The position numbers were made by a program, and so were the translations under genes. A stretch of DNA of 31,340 nt. It comes from JASEGV01 sp037443545 (GTDB taxonomy: Bacteria > Bacteroidota > Ignavibacteria > UBA10030 > BY39). The stretch spans positions 1-31,340 of the forward strand of contig JBBIOD010000015.1 of assembly GCA_037443545.1 (NCBI GenBank), read 5' to 3'. Below, piece after piece: positions 1 to 7,841 of this stretch. Within the stretch, counting starts at the first letter, position 1; the number at the start of each line of letters is the position of its first letter. The notes under the pieces were generated by a model. The model saw nothing but the letters and a program-made list of their open reading frames with translations. It had not been told where the DNA came from and searched no databases.

Positions 1-183
1 TTCATCGCAGGCGGAGCGATCATGGGTGTGGTTAGCGCTACGTTGAAGTATTTCAACTTCAATTACGAAAACTTCGGCTGGCACTGGGGCGAATCGTTCG
101 GCGGTGAACTGTTAGCAGTATTTATGTTTCTCGGGATCGCGGCTTATTTTATCTGGGATTCAAAACGAGCGAAGCCTGAATAG
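1..183 (+). CDS. C-terminal fragment of a membrane transporter, probably OPT family (5' end outside window)
   Basis: The frame is open from base 1 to a TAG stop, giving 60 residues of a protein that begins before the window. It starts FIAGGAIMGVVSATLKYF, then has a short Trp/Gly-rich loop, a hydrophobic segment (LLAVFMFLGIAAYFIW) and a short basic tail. The glycine-rich AGGA-MG-V pattern followed by a last membrane helix resembles the C-terminus of OPT-family oligopeptide/metal-peptide transporters as I recall them. With so little sequence this is a family guess; another polytopic inner-membrane transporter is possible. It is followed by a strong hairpin terminator and converges with the M24 peptidase gene. 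Confidence 0.5.
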   Translation, partial: FIAGGAIMGVVSATLKYFNFNYENFGWHWGESFGGELLAVFMFLGIAAYFIWDSKRAKPE

Positions 184-205
184 TTTCACAATTTCACGTG
201 ATAAT

Positions 206-240
206 AAGAAATCCCGGAAGTTTTGCTTTCGGGATTTCTT
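206..240. terminator. Bidirectional intrinsic terminator between convergent genes
   Basis: A perfect 11-bp inverted repeat (AAGAAATCCCG at 206-216, CGGGATTTCTT at 230-240) encloses a 13-base loop that can pair a few bases further. The arms are A-rich on the left and T-rich on the right, so both strands give a GC-containing stem followed by U residues. It lies between the ends of the transporter fragment and the M24 peptidase gene and probably stops transcription from both sides. Confidence 0.85.
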
Positions 241-243
241 GTT

Positions 244-1419
244 TTATACCACCCAAATCTTCTTCTGTGGTTTAGATAGAAACTTACACCCATCTTTTGT
301 AATCACGACAATCTCTTCTACCGTAGCGATCCCGTAACCTTCGACTGTGAGCCGTGGCTCGATAGTGTAAACTTGTCCCTCTTCAACTTTTTGGTAAGGC
401 AGATTCCCATATCTTTCCCAGCGCGGGAAGAGTCCTCCTCCGCCGTCATGCGCAACACGCCCAATTTGATGTCCAAGTCCATGAGGATATTCAGCATAAC
501 CGTTGGATGTAATATGATTGCGCGCTGCATCGTCAACCTCGCAGCCCTGAACACCGGGTTTGAGTTTTTTTGAGGCAAGTTGTATGGCTTCTACAATCGT
601 ATGAAAGCCCCGAATAACTTCCTTCGGAGGAATTTTTTCTACTTTTCTTTTTATATACCAGGTACGTTGTAAATCAGAGCAGTATCCATTTTTCTTAACT
701 CCAAAATCTATATTCAAAATATGTCCTCCTTCAATTTTCCGGTTTGTAGGTCCTGCATGTGCGCCTGCCGATTCAGGTCCTGTAAAAACTGCCGGACAGT
801 GTTCTTTATCCCACGCCGGTTCAAGTCCTGATTTTTTTACTTCCATCAAAATAAATTTTGCAACATCTTGTTCGGATTTTCCGGGCTTAATAAACCGAGA
901 AACTTTATCGAATATTTTCAATGTAACATCAATCGAATCTTTTATCCGCTTTAATTCTGTTCCCGATTTTCTTCCTCTCAATGCCGAGATGATCGGTTCG
1001 GCTGAAATTATTCTTTCTTTAAATTGTGTCCCCTCAAAATAACTCATCAACTGAAGCCACATACCGTGTGTGAGTCCATCCGATGTTACTGTATTTGTTG
1101 AAAAATTCAAAGCTATAGTTTTAGGATTTATTCTATTCAATACTTCCATTAAAGTATCCTTTATCGATTGAACGTATCCAATAATTTCTTTGTAATGTCC
1201 ATGAGTTTTCAGGTTTGCGATATCCAAACTTCCGGCAATAGCGATTGTTTCGCCTTTCGCTGTTATGATGTATGCTGTTTGCCACGTGCAATTTGTTCCG
1301 ATAGTTACATCTATAACGGGGTCGGGTATTGTGGCGCTTTCGCGCACGAAAGTCATCCACATATCAATTTTATTTTCTTTTAAGATCTCGATGGCTTGTT
1401 GAATTTTTTCTCGTACCAT
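244..1419 (-). CDS. M24 family metallopeptidase (Xaa-Pro aminopeptidase-like)
   Basis: The 391-aa protein has an N-terminal creatinase-like domain (about 1-150) and a C-terminal pita-bread domain (about 155-391). The five dinuclear metal ligands of the M24 family are in order: D238 (NIDFG), D249 (CSDLQRT), H313 (YPHGLGHQIG), E354 (YTIEPR) and E368 (ATVEE). This fits a cytoplasmic enzyme removing the N-terminal residue next to proline. Substrate preference cannot be read from sequence, and non-peptidase M24 proteins exist. The ATG is preceded by GGAAAATATT, a plausible ribosome site. The gene is monocistronic: convergent terminator downstream, divergent promoter region shared with the STAS gene upstream. 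No signal peptide. Confidence 0.88.
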   Translation of the reverse strand: MVREKIQQAIEILKENKIDMWMTFVRESATIPDPVIDVTIGTNCTWQTAYIITAKGETIAIAGSLDIANLKTHGHYKEIIGYVQSIKDTLMEVLNRINPKTIALNFSTNTVTSDGLTHGMWLQLMSYFEGTQFKERIISAEPIISALRGRKSGTELKRIKDSIDVTLKIFDKVSRFIKPGKSEQDVAKFILMEVKKSGLEPAWDKEHCPAVFTGPESAGAHAGPTNRKIEGGHILNIDFGVKKNGYCSDLQRTWYIKRKVEKIPPKEVIRGFHTIVEAIQLASKKLKPGVQGCEVDDAARNHITSNGYAEYPHGLGHQIGRVAHDGGGGLFPRWERYGNLPYQKVEEGQVYTIEPRLTVEGYGIATVEEIVVITKDGCKFLSKPQKKIWVV

Positions 1420-1445
1420 AATATTTTCCAGTCTATTTTGTAAAA

Positions 1446-1489
1446 ATTTACTTAAGTGGGACGATTAAAGCAAGTTAACTTAAGTAAAT
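1446..1489. promoter_or_regulatory. Inverted repeat in divergent promoter region (candidate operator)
   Basis: ATTTACTTAAGT (1446-1457) and its exact reverse complement ACTTAAGTAAAT (1478-1489) flank a 20-bp spacer, and each arm contains the 8-bp palindrome ACTTAAGT, with 28 bp between centres. A second hairpin overlaps it (GCAAGT 1470-1475, ACTTGC 1495-1500). The region lies between the divergent M24 peptidase and STAS genes. TATTTTTG at 1512-1519 fits the Bacteroidetes -7 pattern TAnnTTTG for the STAS gene, but I see no convincing -33 element. The 13-mer TAACTTAAGTAAA recurs before tmk. A dimeric regulator site is an inference. Confidence 0.4.
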
Positions 1490-1567
1490 GAGCGACTTGC
1501 GTTTAACATCTTATTTTTGTAACATTACTCGGTATTTACAAGGAAAAAATAAAAAACAGGAAGATAT

Positions 1568-1909
1568 ATGCAAATAAAAGAGAACATTTTAGAAGGTGTA
1601 GCAATAATCACATTAAAGGGCGATTTAATTGGCGAACCCGAAACAACAAAAATCCGCGAGAAAGTTCGCAGCTTAATTACAGATGATATAAAAAAAGTAG
1701 TTATCGATTTAGCCGATGTTGCTTATATTAACAGCACCGGTTTAGGGAGCTTAATTTCGGTTTTAACAACGCTGCGTAATGCGGGGGGCGATTTAAAACT
1801 TTCGCGTGTGGGGGAAAAGATAAAATCGATTTTTGTGATTACTCAGTTAATAAAAGTATTCGACACACACGAAACGGTTGAACGCTCCGTAGCGGCTTTC
1901 AAGAAATAG
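1568..1909 (+). CDS. STAS-domain anti-sigma factor antagonist
   Basis: The 113-aa protein is a single STAS domain of the SpoIIAA/RsbV type, the usual length for the family. The hallmark phosphorylation segment is YINSTGLGSL (residues 53-62), placing the regulatory serine at S56 after the conserved beta strand VVIDLADV. Family members bind anti-sigma kinases when unphosphorylated and so release a sigma factor or control other partners. No anti-sigma kinase or PP2C phosphatase gene is adjacent, so the partner lies elsewhere. The ATG follows CAGGAAGATAT, a good ribosome site. The gene ends at its own terminator, so it is a single-gene unit. Confidence 0.9.
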   Translation: MQIKENILEGVAIITLKGDLIGEPETTKIREKVRSLITDDIKKVVIDLADVAYINSTGLGSLISVLTTLRNAGGDLKLSRVGEKIKSIFVITQLIKVFDTHETVERSVAAFKK

Positions 1910-1920
1910 TAAAATTTCAG

Positions 1921-1956
1921 AATCGCTCAAGTACACAGCTTGAGCGATTTTGTTTT
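1921..1956 (+). terminator. Intrinsic terminator after the STAS gene
   Basis: AATCGCTCAAG (1921-1931) pairs perfectly with CTTGAGCGATT (1939-1949) across a 7-base loop, followed by TTTGTTTT. This is a classic Rho-independent terminator 11 bp after the STAS stop codon. It shows that the PEBP gene downstream needs its own promoter or readthrough, and it rules out the long version of that gene, whose ATG would fall within the hairpin. Confidence 0.88.
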
Positions 1957-1972
1957 CGAACGAAAAAATAAA

Positions 1973-2461
1973 ATGAACAATCCAAAGTTTAGTATAACTT
2001 CGACTGCTTTCGAAAATGGTAAAGTAATACCAACCAAACATGCGAACACCGGTGTAATCGGCGGGAAGAATATTTCGATTCAGCTCAACTGGAAGGACAT
2101 ACCAAAAGGTACTAAATCATTTGCAGTTTCAATTATCGATTTGCATCCGATGGCAAACAACTGGGTGCACTGGTTAGTGATAAATATCCCGTTAACAGTC
2201 AACCAGATAGTTGAAGGCGCATCGAACACTAATAAAATTCCTACAGGTTCTAAAGAACTGAATAACACATTTTGTTCATTGGGTTATGGGGGACCTCAAC
2301 CACCGAAGGGAAGCGGCTTACATAAGTATGAAGTTACGGTTTATGGTTTGGATGTGGAAAAGTTAGAACTCGATAAGCATACATCACTCACAACATTCCG
2401 GAAAGCCGTTGAAGGAAAAGTTATAGCTACAGCAAAAACCGTAGGTGTATTCGAGAGATAA
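1973..2461 (+). CDS. YbhB/YbcL family PEBP-like (Raf kinase inhibitor-like) protein
   Basis: A 162-aa protein of the bacterial phosphatidylethanolamine-binding-protein family, matching the roughly 160-aa family length. Diagnostic segments are the DLHPMANNWVHWLVINIP strand-loop (ligand pocket DxxxP and HW) and GYGGPQPPKGSGLHKYEVTVYGLD (GP-PP--G-H motif), both seen in E. coli YbhB/YbcL as recalled. Molecular function in bacteria is unsettled. An in-frame ATG at 1940 lies inside the preceding terminator hairpin, so I start at the ATG at 1973 (MNNPKFSITSTAF), which matches the family N-terminus. No signal peptide. The stop is only 4 bp from the stop of the convergent nitronate monooxygenase gene. 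Confidence 0.87.
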   Translation: MNNPKFSITSTAFENGKVIPTKHANTGVIGGKNISIQLNWKDIPKGTKSFAVSIIDLHPMANNWVHWLVINIPLTVNQIVEGASNTNKIPTGSKELNNTFCSLGYGGPQPPKGSGLHKYEVTVYGLDVEKLELDKHTSLTTFRKAVEGKVIATAKTVGVFER

Positions 2462-2465
2462 TTTG

Positions 2466-3599
2466 TTAGGAATTGGGGTTTCGCTCCGTTCCGAAGGGAC
2501 GAGAGTCACTTCGGGAAATTTCGAGTTTATTTTTTACTGTAGCCTTAAATTCATCGATTAGGTTTTGTACAAGTTCCTTTACTGTTGTAATACTTGTTGC
2601 CTTGAAAGCATTCGATCCACAGAAAGCATATCCTTTCTCAAAATTTCCCTTTAATGCACTCATCAAAGCTGTGATGATGCAGTAAGGACTGCTCGAAATT
2701 TCACAAGTTTTTATACACTGAAACGGGCATTGTAAGGGCATGCGTTTTCCTTGTTTAACTTTCTCAAGAAAACTACTGCCAATAGCTCGCCCTGGCATTC
2801 CCACCGGACTTTTAATAATCTCTATATCTTCACTCTTTGCATCTATGTAAGATTGTTTGAACTCAGGCGAGGCATCACACTCTTCAGTCGTTACAAAACG
2901 TGTTCCCAACTGAACGCCCGAAGCACCGAGTTGCATGATGTTGTATATATCTTCGCCTGAATAAATTCCTCCCGCTGCTATTACAGGAATCTGTTTGTTA
3001 TAATTATCTTCAAACTGTTTTACTTCTTTTACAACTTCGGGGATCAGCTTCTCTAATGAGTAGTTTTCGTCTTCAATCTGTTCGGGTTTAAAACCGAGAT
3101 GCCCGCCCGCTTTAGGACCTTCCACAACAATGGCATCGGGAAGATAATTATAATTACTTTTCCATTTTTCACAAATAATTTTTGCTGCCCGCCCCGACGA
3201 GACAATAGGAGCTAATTTTGTAACGCTGTCCTTCTTCAGAAAACTTGGTAAATCGAGTGGAAGTCCGGCGCCGGCAAATATAATATCTGCTTTTTCTGAA
3301 ATTGCTGTTTTTACCATGTCGGCAAAGTTCGACATAGCGACCATAATATTTACACCAATAACACCGGATGATTTCTCACGCGCTTTTCGTAGCTCTTCCT
3401 TTAAACCATATATGCTCGCCTCTAAAAAATCATTTGAAAATTTTTTGTATAAAAGTCCCAACCCTGCGCTTGAAATAACACCGACCCCGCCTTCGTTAGC
3501 TACGGCTGCTGCCAAGCCGGAAAGGGATACTCCCACTCCCATTCCACCCTGTATAAGTGGTAGAGGAATGCTTAAATCGCCAATATATAATGTATTCAT
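2466..3599 (-). CDS. NPD/nitronate monooxygenase family FMN protein
   Basis: The 377-aa protein folds as an FMN-binding TIM barrel of the 2-nitropropane dioxygenase/FabK superfamily. The N-terminus has LIQGGMGVGVS (residues 15-25); VVEGPKAGGHLGF, AAGGIYSGEDI and GASGVQLGTRFVTT form the flavin phosphate-binding strands. A cysteine-rich C-terminal section (C291, C295, C299, C307, C327) is typical of a Bacteroidetes/Firmicutes subgroup as I recall it and could bind a metal or cluster. FabK-type enoyl reductase activity is the main alternative. A GTG start at 3653 adds 18 residues, but the ATG at 3599 begins directly at the conserved strand, so I prefer it. Probably co-transcribed with the lipoprotein and cysE. 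Confidence 0.82.
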   Translation of the reverse strand: MNTLYIGDLSIPLPLIQGGMGVGVSLSGLAAAVANEGGVGVISSAGLGLLYKKFSNDFLEASIYGLKEELRKAREKSSGVIGVNIMVAMSNFADMVKTAISEKADIIFAGAGLPLDLPSFLKKDSVTKLAPIVSSGRAAKIICEKWKSNYNYLPDAIVVEGPKAGGHLGFKPEQIEDENYSLEKLIPEVVKEVKQFEDNYNKQIPVIAAGGIYSGEDIYNIMQLGASGVQLGTRFVTTEECDASPEFKQSYIDAKSEDIEIIKSPVGMPGRAIGSSFLEKVKQGKRMPLQCPFQCIKTCEISSSPYCIITALMSALKGNFEKGYAFCGSNAFKATSITTVKELVQNLIDEFKATVKNKLEISRSDSRPFGTERNPNS

Positions 3600-3659
3600 C
3601 AACTTTAATTTCTTTGTTTTGTTAAAGATAGGTAAATATTTGATTAAAACCACTTCTAA

Positions 3660-4136
3660 TCAAAAATCGTATCGGACAAGTGGTTCATAAACCCTGTTAG
3701 TTCCCGGTTCGTATATTTTTAAAAACAAAGGACCCTCACTACCGAAAGTTTGTATAAAATAATTTTTGAGCGGACGTAAATCGAATTTCAAATTTTGGGT
3801 AATCCAAGCTTCGCACGGATCGGCGTTGTGATTGTGCGATAAATAAATTTCAGCTTGTGGCGGATTCGTTTTTAGGATTGAGCACGAACCGAATAACTTA
3901 AACTCGTGTTCACGACATCCCCCTGAATACGACACGACTAATTTCAATGTATCCCCTGAGATTTGAACTGAATCAATTAAAGCATGTTCGTTGTGAAAAT
4001 AGGGTCCCGGTGAATTATGAAAAAGTATAATCTTATTATCAGTTTGTGTATTCCCTGTTGTGGAAACAGGAGCGTTTTTACAACCCCATAATAATGAAGT
4101 TATTAAAACTGCAATGAGTATAATATTTTTATCCAA
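3660..4136 (-). CDS. Hypothetical lipoprotein
   Basis: The 158-aa product starts with a lipoprotein signal (MDKNIILIAVLITSLLWGC; lipidated Cys at 19), so it is probably membrane-anchored and exported. The mature part has a GGCREHEF motif, then LSHNHNADPCEAW and KFDLRPLKNYF, a Cys/His-containing pattern I recall from other uncharacterised lipoproteins without a known role. The start is TTG: its first 8 bases (TTGGATAA) overlap the end of cysE, AAAGGAAAA lies upstream, and there is no ATG before the lipobox. Translation is probably coupled to cysE. Function unknown. Confidence 0.72.
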   Translation of the reverse strand: MDKNIILIAVLITSLLWGCKNAPVSTTGNTQTDNKIILFHNSPGPYFHNEHALIDSVQISGDTLKLVVSYSGGCREHEFKLFGSCSILKTNPPQAEIYLSHNHNADPCEAWITQNLKFDLRPLKNYFIQTFGSEGPLFLKIYEPGTNRVYEPLVRYDF

Positions 4137-4965
4137 ATCGACTATTTTCCTTTGGGCGTATTATTGTCTTGCTCTCTTGAAATACAAATGAGTATGGCGG
4201 AACACTCTTCGTCAACCACACATTACCGCCGATGACGCTATGGTGTCCGACTATCGTATCGCCACCAAGTATGATCGCCTGTGCATACAAAACTACATCA
4301 TCTTCAATTGTTGGGTGCCGCTTAGATTTAGCGAGCTTTTTGTTTACACTCAAAGCCCCAAGTGTTACCCCTTGGTACATCTTCACGTTTTTGCCGATGA
4401 CTGCCGATTCTCCGATGACAATTCCCGTCCCGTGGTCTATCGCAAACGATTTACCGATTTGAGCCCCCGGATGAATATCTATCCCTGTAATCTGGTGGGC
4501 ATACTCTGTTAGCAAGCGTGGAAAGATAGGCACCTTCAACTTGTAGAATTCGTGTGCGAAGCGGTAAATTGCGATGGCTGTGAATCCCGGATAAGCGAGT
4601 ATTACTTCGTCTATGTTTTCTGCGGCTGGGTCGCCGCTGTAGATGGCTTCGGCATCAAGCCAGAGGATCTTGTGGATTTCTGGGAGCGAATTCATGAAAC
4701 ATTGTGTAATCTTTTCTACACTCGATTTTGAATCTTTTAATAAAGGCATAAGCAAACGCTTCAAATCACGTTCTATTTGTACCAGGCGTGATCCAATTTC
4801 TTCGGTTGTGAAAAACCCTTCTTTACAGAAATGAGGGAACAGCATCGCTAATAAGTTATCTACAAAATCCTGAGATCCCTTTTTCAATTGGAAACCTAAT
4901 GAATGGTCGTCGCGGCGATCTTTCAATATTTGTGCAAAATGATGGTATGGTTGTCGGTTTGGCAT
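4129..4965 (-). CDS. cysE: Serine O-acetyltransferase
   Basis: Makes O-acetylserine from serine and acetyl-CoA, the first step of cysteine synthesis, in the cytoplasm. The 278-aa protein has an N-terminal helical domain (about 1-140) and a C-terminal left-handed hexapeptide-repeat beta helix. Catalytic D163 (GIDIHPGAQIG) and H178 (AIDHGTGIVIGE) align with E. coli D143 and H158; the acetyl-CoA site includes YQGVTLGALS. A TTG two codons upstream (4971) is possible, but I use the ATG at 4965. The C-terminus (SRFG) does not end in the Ile that lets some family members bind cysteine synthase. Overlaps the downstream lipoprotein gene by 8 bp; no cysK is nearby. Confidence 0.93.
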   Translation of the reverse strand: MPNRQPYHHFAQILKDRRDDHSLGFQLKKGSQDFVDNLLAMLFPHFCKEGFFTTEEIGSRLVQIERDLKRLLMPLLKDSKSSVEKITQCFMNSLPEIHKILWLDAEAIYSGDPAAENIDEVILAYPGFTAIAIYRFAHEFYKLKVPIFPRLLTEYAHQITGIDIHPGAQIGKSFAIDHGTGIVIGESAVIGKNVKMYQGVTLGALSVNKKLAKSKRHPTIEDDVVLYAQAIILGGDTIVGHHSVIGGNVWLTKSVPPYSFVFQESKTIIRPKENSRFG

Positions 4966-5012
4966 TTTCAATTACGATAATTTTAAAGCATATTATTATA
5001 GAAAAGAAGCAC

Positions 5013-5576
5013 TTACTTTTTCCTTACTGTTTTTTTGGGTAAACCAAATTCATCTAATTCAGGTTGAGCCAGTGTTTCAATTTCTATTAAGTCATCATTT
5101 TCCAACAATTTAAGTTTTTCTTCTTGGTTTAAATCAATAACAGTTGCAGAAGCCAAAGGTTGTGTTTTTTTGAGATTATGATTAAAGATTTTATTAAGTA
5201 CGCCAGCTTTATTCAGCAGCCAGAGTATGATATACAGGAGTAATCCCACAATGATTGTGTAAATGAAAAAATAAATAGCCACTCCCAATAGTAATGTAGC
5301 GGCGAGGAAAAAATATATCAGAAATGAAACAGCTAAACCTGAACGCAAGAGTTGGTTATTGATAGCCGCAATTTTTGAAAGTATGTATATAACAACCAAT
5401 CCAATCGGTTGCAATATATAGCGATATCCAACCCCCGTTTTATTTTGGAAAAAATTAATTTGAGCCTGAAGCCACTTTTGGAATGCCGCACAACTTTCGG
5501 CAACCGATTTACTGTTAAAGTAACCCAAAATCCCGCCAATAATAAGCGGTATAATTATAAATATAAAATCTGTCAT
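5013..5576 (-). CDS. Hypothetical integral membrane protein
   Basis: A 187-aa protein with about four hydrophobic segments (residues 3-20, 53-70, 80-103 and 106-123) and a charged cytoplasmic-type tail ending DEFGLPKKTVRKK. I recognise no family. The ATG follows AGGGGAAAAT, one of the better ribosome sites in this window, which supports a real gene. It lies alone between cysE (47 bp downstream) and thyX (264 bp upstream). Role unknown. Confidence 0.65.
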   Translation of the reverse strand: MTDFIFIIIPLIIGGILGYFNSKSVAESCAAFQKWLQAQINFFQNKTGVGYRYILQPIGLVVIYILSKIAAINNQLLRSGLAVSFLIYFFLAATLLLGVAIYFFIYTIIVGLLLYIILWLLNKAGVLNKIFNHNLKKTQPLASATVIDLNQEEKLKLLENDDLIEIETLAQPELDEFGLPKKTVRKK

Positions 5577-5827
5577 ATTTTCCCCTTTTTTTCTAAAAAC
5601 TTATTCGCTTCGACACGCGTTGTTACTCAAAGTGTTCACCATACAGTTATTCAGATGTTTGTTGGATTCACCTATATGGATTTCGACTAATATTTTTCAG
5701 GATTACCTAGATTGTCAATTTCTAAATCTGTATCGACTTTAAACTCTGGTTTTTAATTAGGAAATAAAACCGATACCCTTTCTCTCTAAAAAAATTGTTT
5801 GCTCATTATCAAATCTAATGCAATTTC

Positions 5828-5854
5828 AAAGGTTTTGCAATTATTCAAACCTTT
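5828..5854. terminator. Weak hairpin across the thyX stop codon
   Basis: AAAGGTTT (5828-5835) and AAACCTTT (5847-5854) form an AT-rich 8-bp stem with an 11-base loop that includes the thyX stop codon. T residues follow on the plus strand (TTTTTATTC), not on the minus strand where thyX ends, so as a thyX terminator it is weak. The 264 bp between thyX and the membrane-protein gene hold nothing else I can identify. Confidence 0.3.
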
Positions 5855-6704
5855 TTATTCTCTTCAACTTTTCTTGAAACTCTTCAGCTTCAAGTCCGAT
5901 TAAACCTTTACTTACGATTGACTCCTTTTTTATTTTATCAATGTCGAAAAGACTTGCAATAACAGAAAGTTCAACTTTAGAAAAACGTTCTGCAGATAGA
6001 ACGTAGTCTTCAAAAGCTTCCCATGCCATCGGTGCAACACATTTTACTATCTCTCCAATTTTTTCAGCGTAAACGCGAATCTCGTACTGAGCGTGCTTGT
6101 CCATCCGCAAATTCAAAAAATGCAGGAGGTTGTGCAGGTCAATTTTCCAATACCATTCTGTATAGAGCGAGAGGGGGAGGTTAACTCGTGCAAGTTCGCG
6201 TGCGATGTTGTCGTCCAAAAATTCTTCGTAACGTTTATAACTGGATTGCTGGTCTAACAAAATTGTTTCCAGGACTTTACGCCGAAGCTCAGCCGGAACT
6301 TCTTCTTCCGACCTTCCTTGTTTGTTCTTTACACTTTGTCCTTTAATCGCATCCTCCGACGGTGCATAAAACTCGTCCTTCATAATTGAGTAGCGACCCG
6401 AAAGCTCATTCACATTTGCAGTGCGATGGCGTATCCATTGCCGTGCAACAAAAATAGGAAGCTTTACATGAAACTTCAGCTCGACCATCTCGAACGGTGT
6501 TGTGTGTAAATGCCTCATCAGATAACGAAGCAGTATGCGATCTTCGCTCACTGTTTTTGTCCCTTGCCCGTATGAGACGCGAGCAGCTTGGACGATTGAT
6601 TCGTCGCCGCCCATGTAATCGACAAGCCGGACGAATCCCGCATTCAAGCATTTGAACTCTTTGTCCAAAATTTCTTCTGCCTGTGGGTTAATAACGTGAG
6701 CCAT
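5841..6704 (-). CDS. thyX: FAD-dependent thymidylate synthase
   Basis: Converts dUMP to dTMP using methylene-tetrahydrofolate, FAD and NADPH. The ThyX signature RHRxxxxNExSxRYS is complete at R92-S106 (RHRTANVNELSGRYS). Further conserved segments are HTTPFEMVELKFHVKLPIFVARQW (FAD and dUMP contacts) and LHNLLHFLNLRMDKHAQYEIR. At 287 aa it is within the family range. Its ATG shares one base with the stop of the upstream S9 hydrolase (TAATG), so the two are translationally linked. FolD (23087-23974) and Tmk (16855-17475), which act before and after ThyX in dTTP supply, are encoded elsewhere in this window. No thyA is visible. Confidence 0.96.
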   Translation of the reverse strand: MAHVINPQAEEILDKEFKCLNAGFVRLVDYMGGDESIVQAARVSYGQGTKTVSEDRILLRYLMRHLHTTPFEMVELKFHVKLPIFVARQWIRHRTANVNELSGRYSIMKDEFYAPSEDAIKGQSVKNKQGRSEEEVPAELRRKVLETILLDQQSSYKRYEEFLDDNIARELARVNLPLSLYTEWYWKIDLHNLLHFLNLRMDKHAQYEIRVYAEKIGEIVKCVAPMAWEAFEDYVLSAERFSKVELSVIASLFDIDKIKKESIVSKGLIGLEAEEFQEKLKRIKRFE

Positions 6705-7819
6705 TATCTGTATCCTGCTTTCTCTAAGTCGGAAAGAGATTTGAATGGAAAAGGCGGTTTCAAATATTCGGCAAGGAATTTATAAATCTTCAGTCGCGTT
6801 TCCTTTGCTAACTTTGTGTCGATGCGGTCGAAACTGTGTCCGCCTGGTGCATCCTTGAAAATTTCATACTCGAATTTTTTACCTGCCGCTTTCAGAGCGC
6901 GTATCAAATGCTCGACCTCCAACACATTCACGTCGTCGTCGTTTGTGTTTGTGTGAATTAGAAGCGGTGTTTTCAGTTTTTCAGCGTGATTGACAGGGGA
7001 GCGTTTCCGATATTCTTCAACATCGTCCTGAGCAGTCTTTCCGATATGATATTTTGCAGAAAATGCTTTCCTGTATTCGTCGTCATAATACCCCATGCGG
7101 GCTATAAGGTCGCTAACAGGCACACCTGCAAATGCGACCTGATAGTCGTCGGGATTTTTAAAAATATCCATGAGAGCTATTAAGCCCCCATGGCTCCAAC
7201 CAATAACACCCACTCGGTTTTCATCCACGAACGCATAGTTTTCGACTGCGTAATCGCGACTTGCATTGTTGTCGTCAATTTCCAATCCGCCGTAATCAAT
7301 AAGTTCATAGAATTTTTTACCGTAACCTGTGCTTCCTCTATATTCGGGAGCGACTACGATGTAACCCTGAGCCATCAATTCACGGATTATGTGTGTATAA
7401 TAGGTTGTAAAATCGGCATGAACGCCACCGTGAGGTAAAATGAGAAGGGGATATTTTTTACTCCTGTCAATCTTTTGTGGAATGAAAATGTACGACCAGA
7501 ATTTAACAGGATTTTTGGCTCCCATTGCCGTAGGATTAACAACATTAGCCGGCGGTGGTCCTACAATAAACACTTTGTCGATGTTTGCTACATCGCCAAC
7601 CTTATTGTACCATAAAATATCATCGACAGCTTTTTCCAATTGATCGAGGCGATGTTCGAGTGATTCAAATTTTTTGTTGATAAGTTTTTCGATACTTTCT
7701 TCTTTTCGATCCTGTGCGAATAACGGGAGAGCTAGAAAGAGGTAAGTTAATAGCGCCGCGGATAGTGGTATAAACTGCGAACTTAGAGCAGTGAAGAGTT
7801 TTGTTTGCGTCATGGTCAT
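6704..7819 (-). CDS. Secreted S9-family (prolyl oligopeptidase-like) alpha/beta hydrolase
   Basis: A 371-aa exported hydrolase. A hydrophobic signal segment ends LFAQ (cleavage about residue 36), then a short predicted coiled coil (about 44-68) and an alpha/beta-hydrolase domain. The catalytic triad is S209 (GWSHGG), D294 (TNDDDV) and H328 (GGHSFDR), with an oxyanion segment LPHGGVHADF. There is no beta-propeller, so it is a single-domain member, and esterase activity is as likely as peptidase activity. The ATG is preceded by AGGAAGGAATA, a strong site. The gene lies 22 bp after aat and overlaps thyX by one base. Confidence 0.85.
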   Translation of the reverse strand: MTMTQTKLFTALSSQFIPLSAALLTYLFLALPLFAQDRKEESIEKLINKKFESLEHRLDQLEKAVDDILWYNKVGDVANIDKVFIVGPPPANVVNPTAMGAKNPVKFWSYIFIPQKIDRSKKYPLLILPHGGVHADFTTYYTHIIRELMAQGYIVVAPEYRGSTGYGKKFYELIDYGGLEIDDNNASRDYAVENYAFVDENRVGVIGWSHGGLIALMDIFKNPDDYQVAFAGVPVSDLIARMGYYDDEYRKAFSAKYHIGKTAQDDVEEYRKRSPVNHAEKLKTPLLIHTNTNDDDVNVLEVEHLIRALKAAGKKFEYEIFKDAPGGHSFDRIDTKLAKETRLKIYKFLAEYLKPPFPFKSLSDLEKAGYR

Positions 7820-7841
7820 TATTCCTTCCTGAAATAAAATT

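Noticed and set aside
1940..1972. Upstream ATG extending the PEBP-like gene by 11 codons
   Set aside because: The start lies within the terminator hairpin of the STAS gene and the added residues do not match the family.
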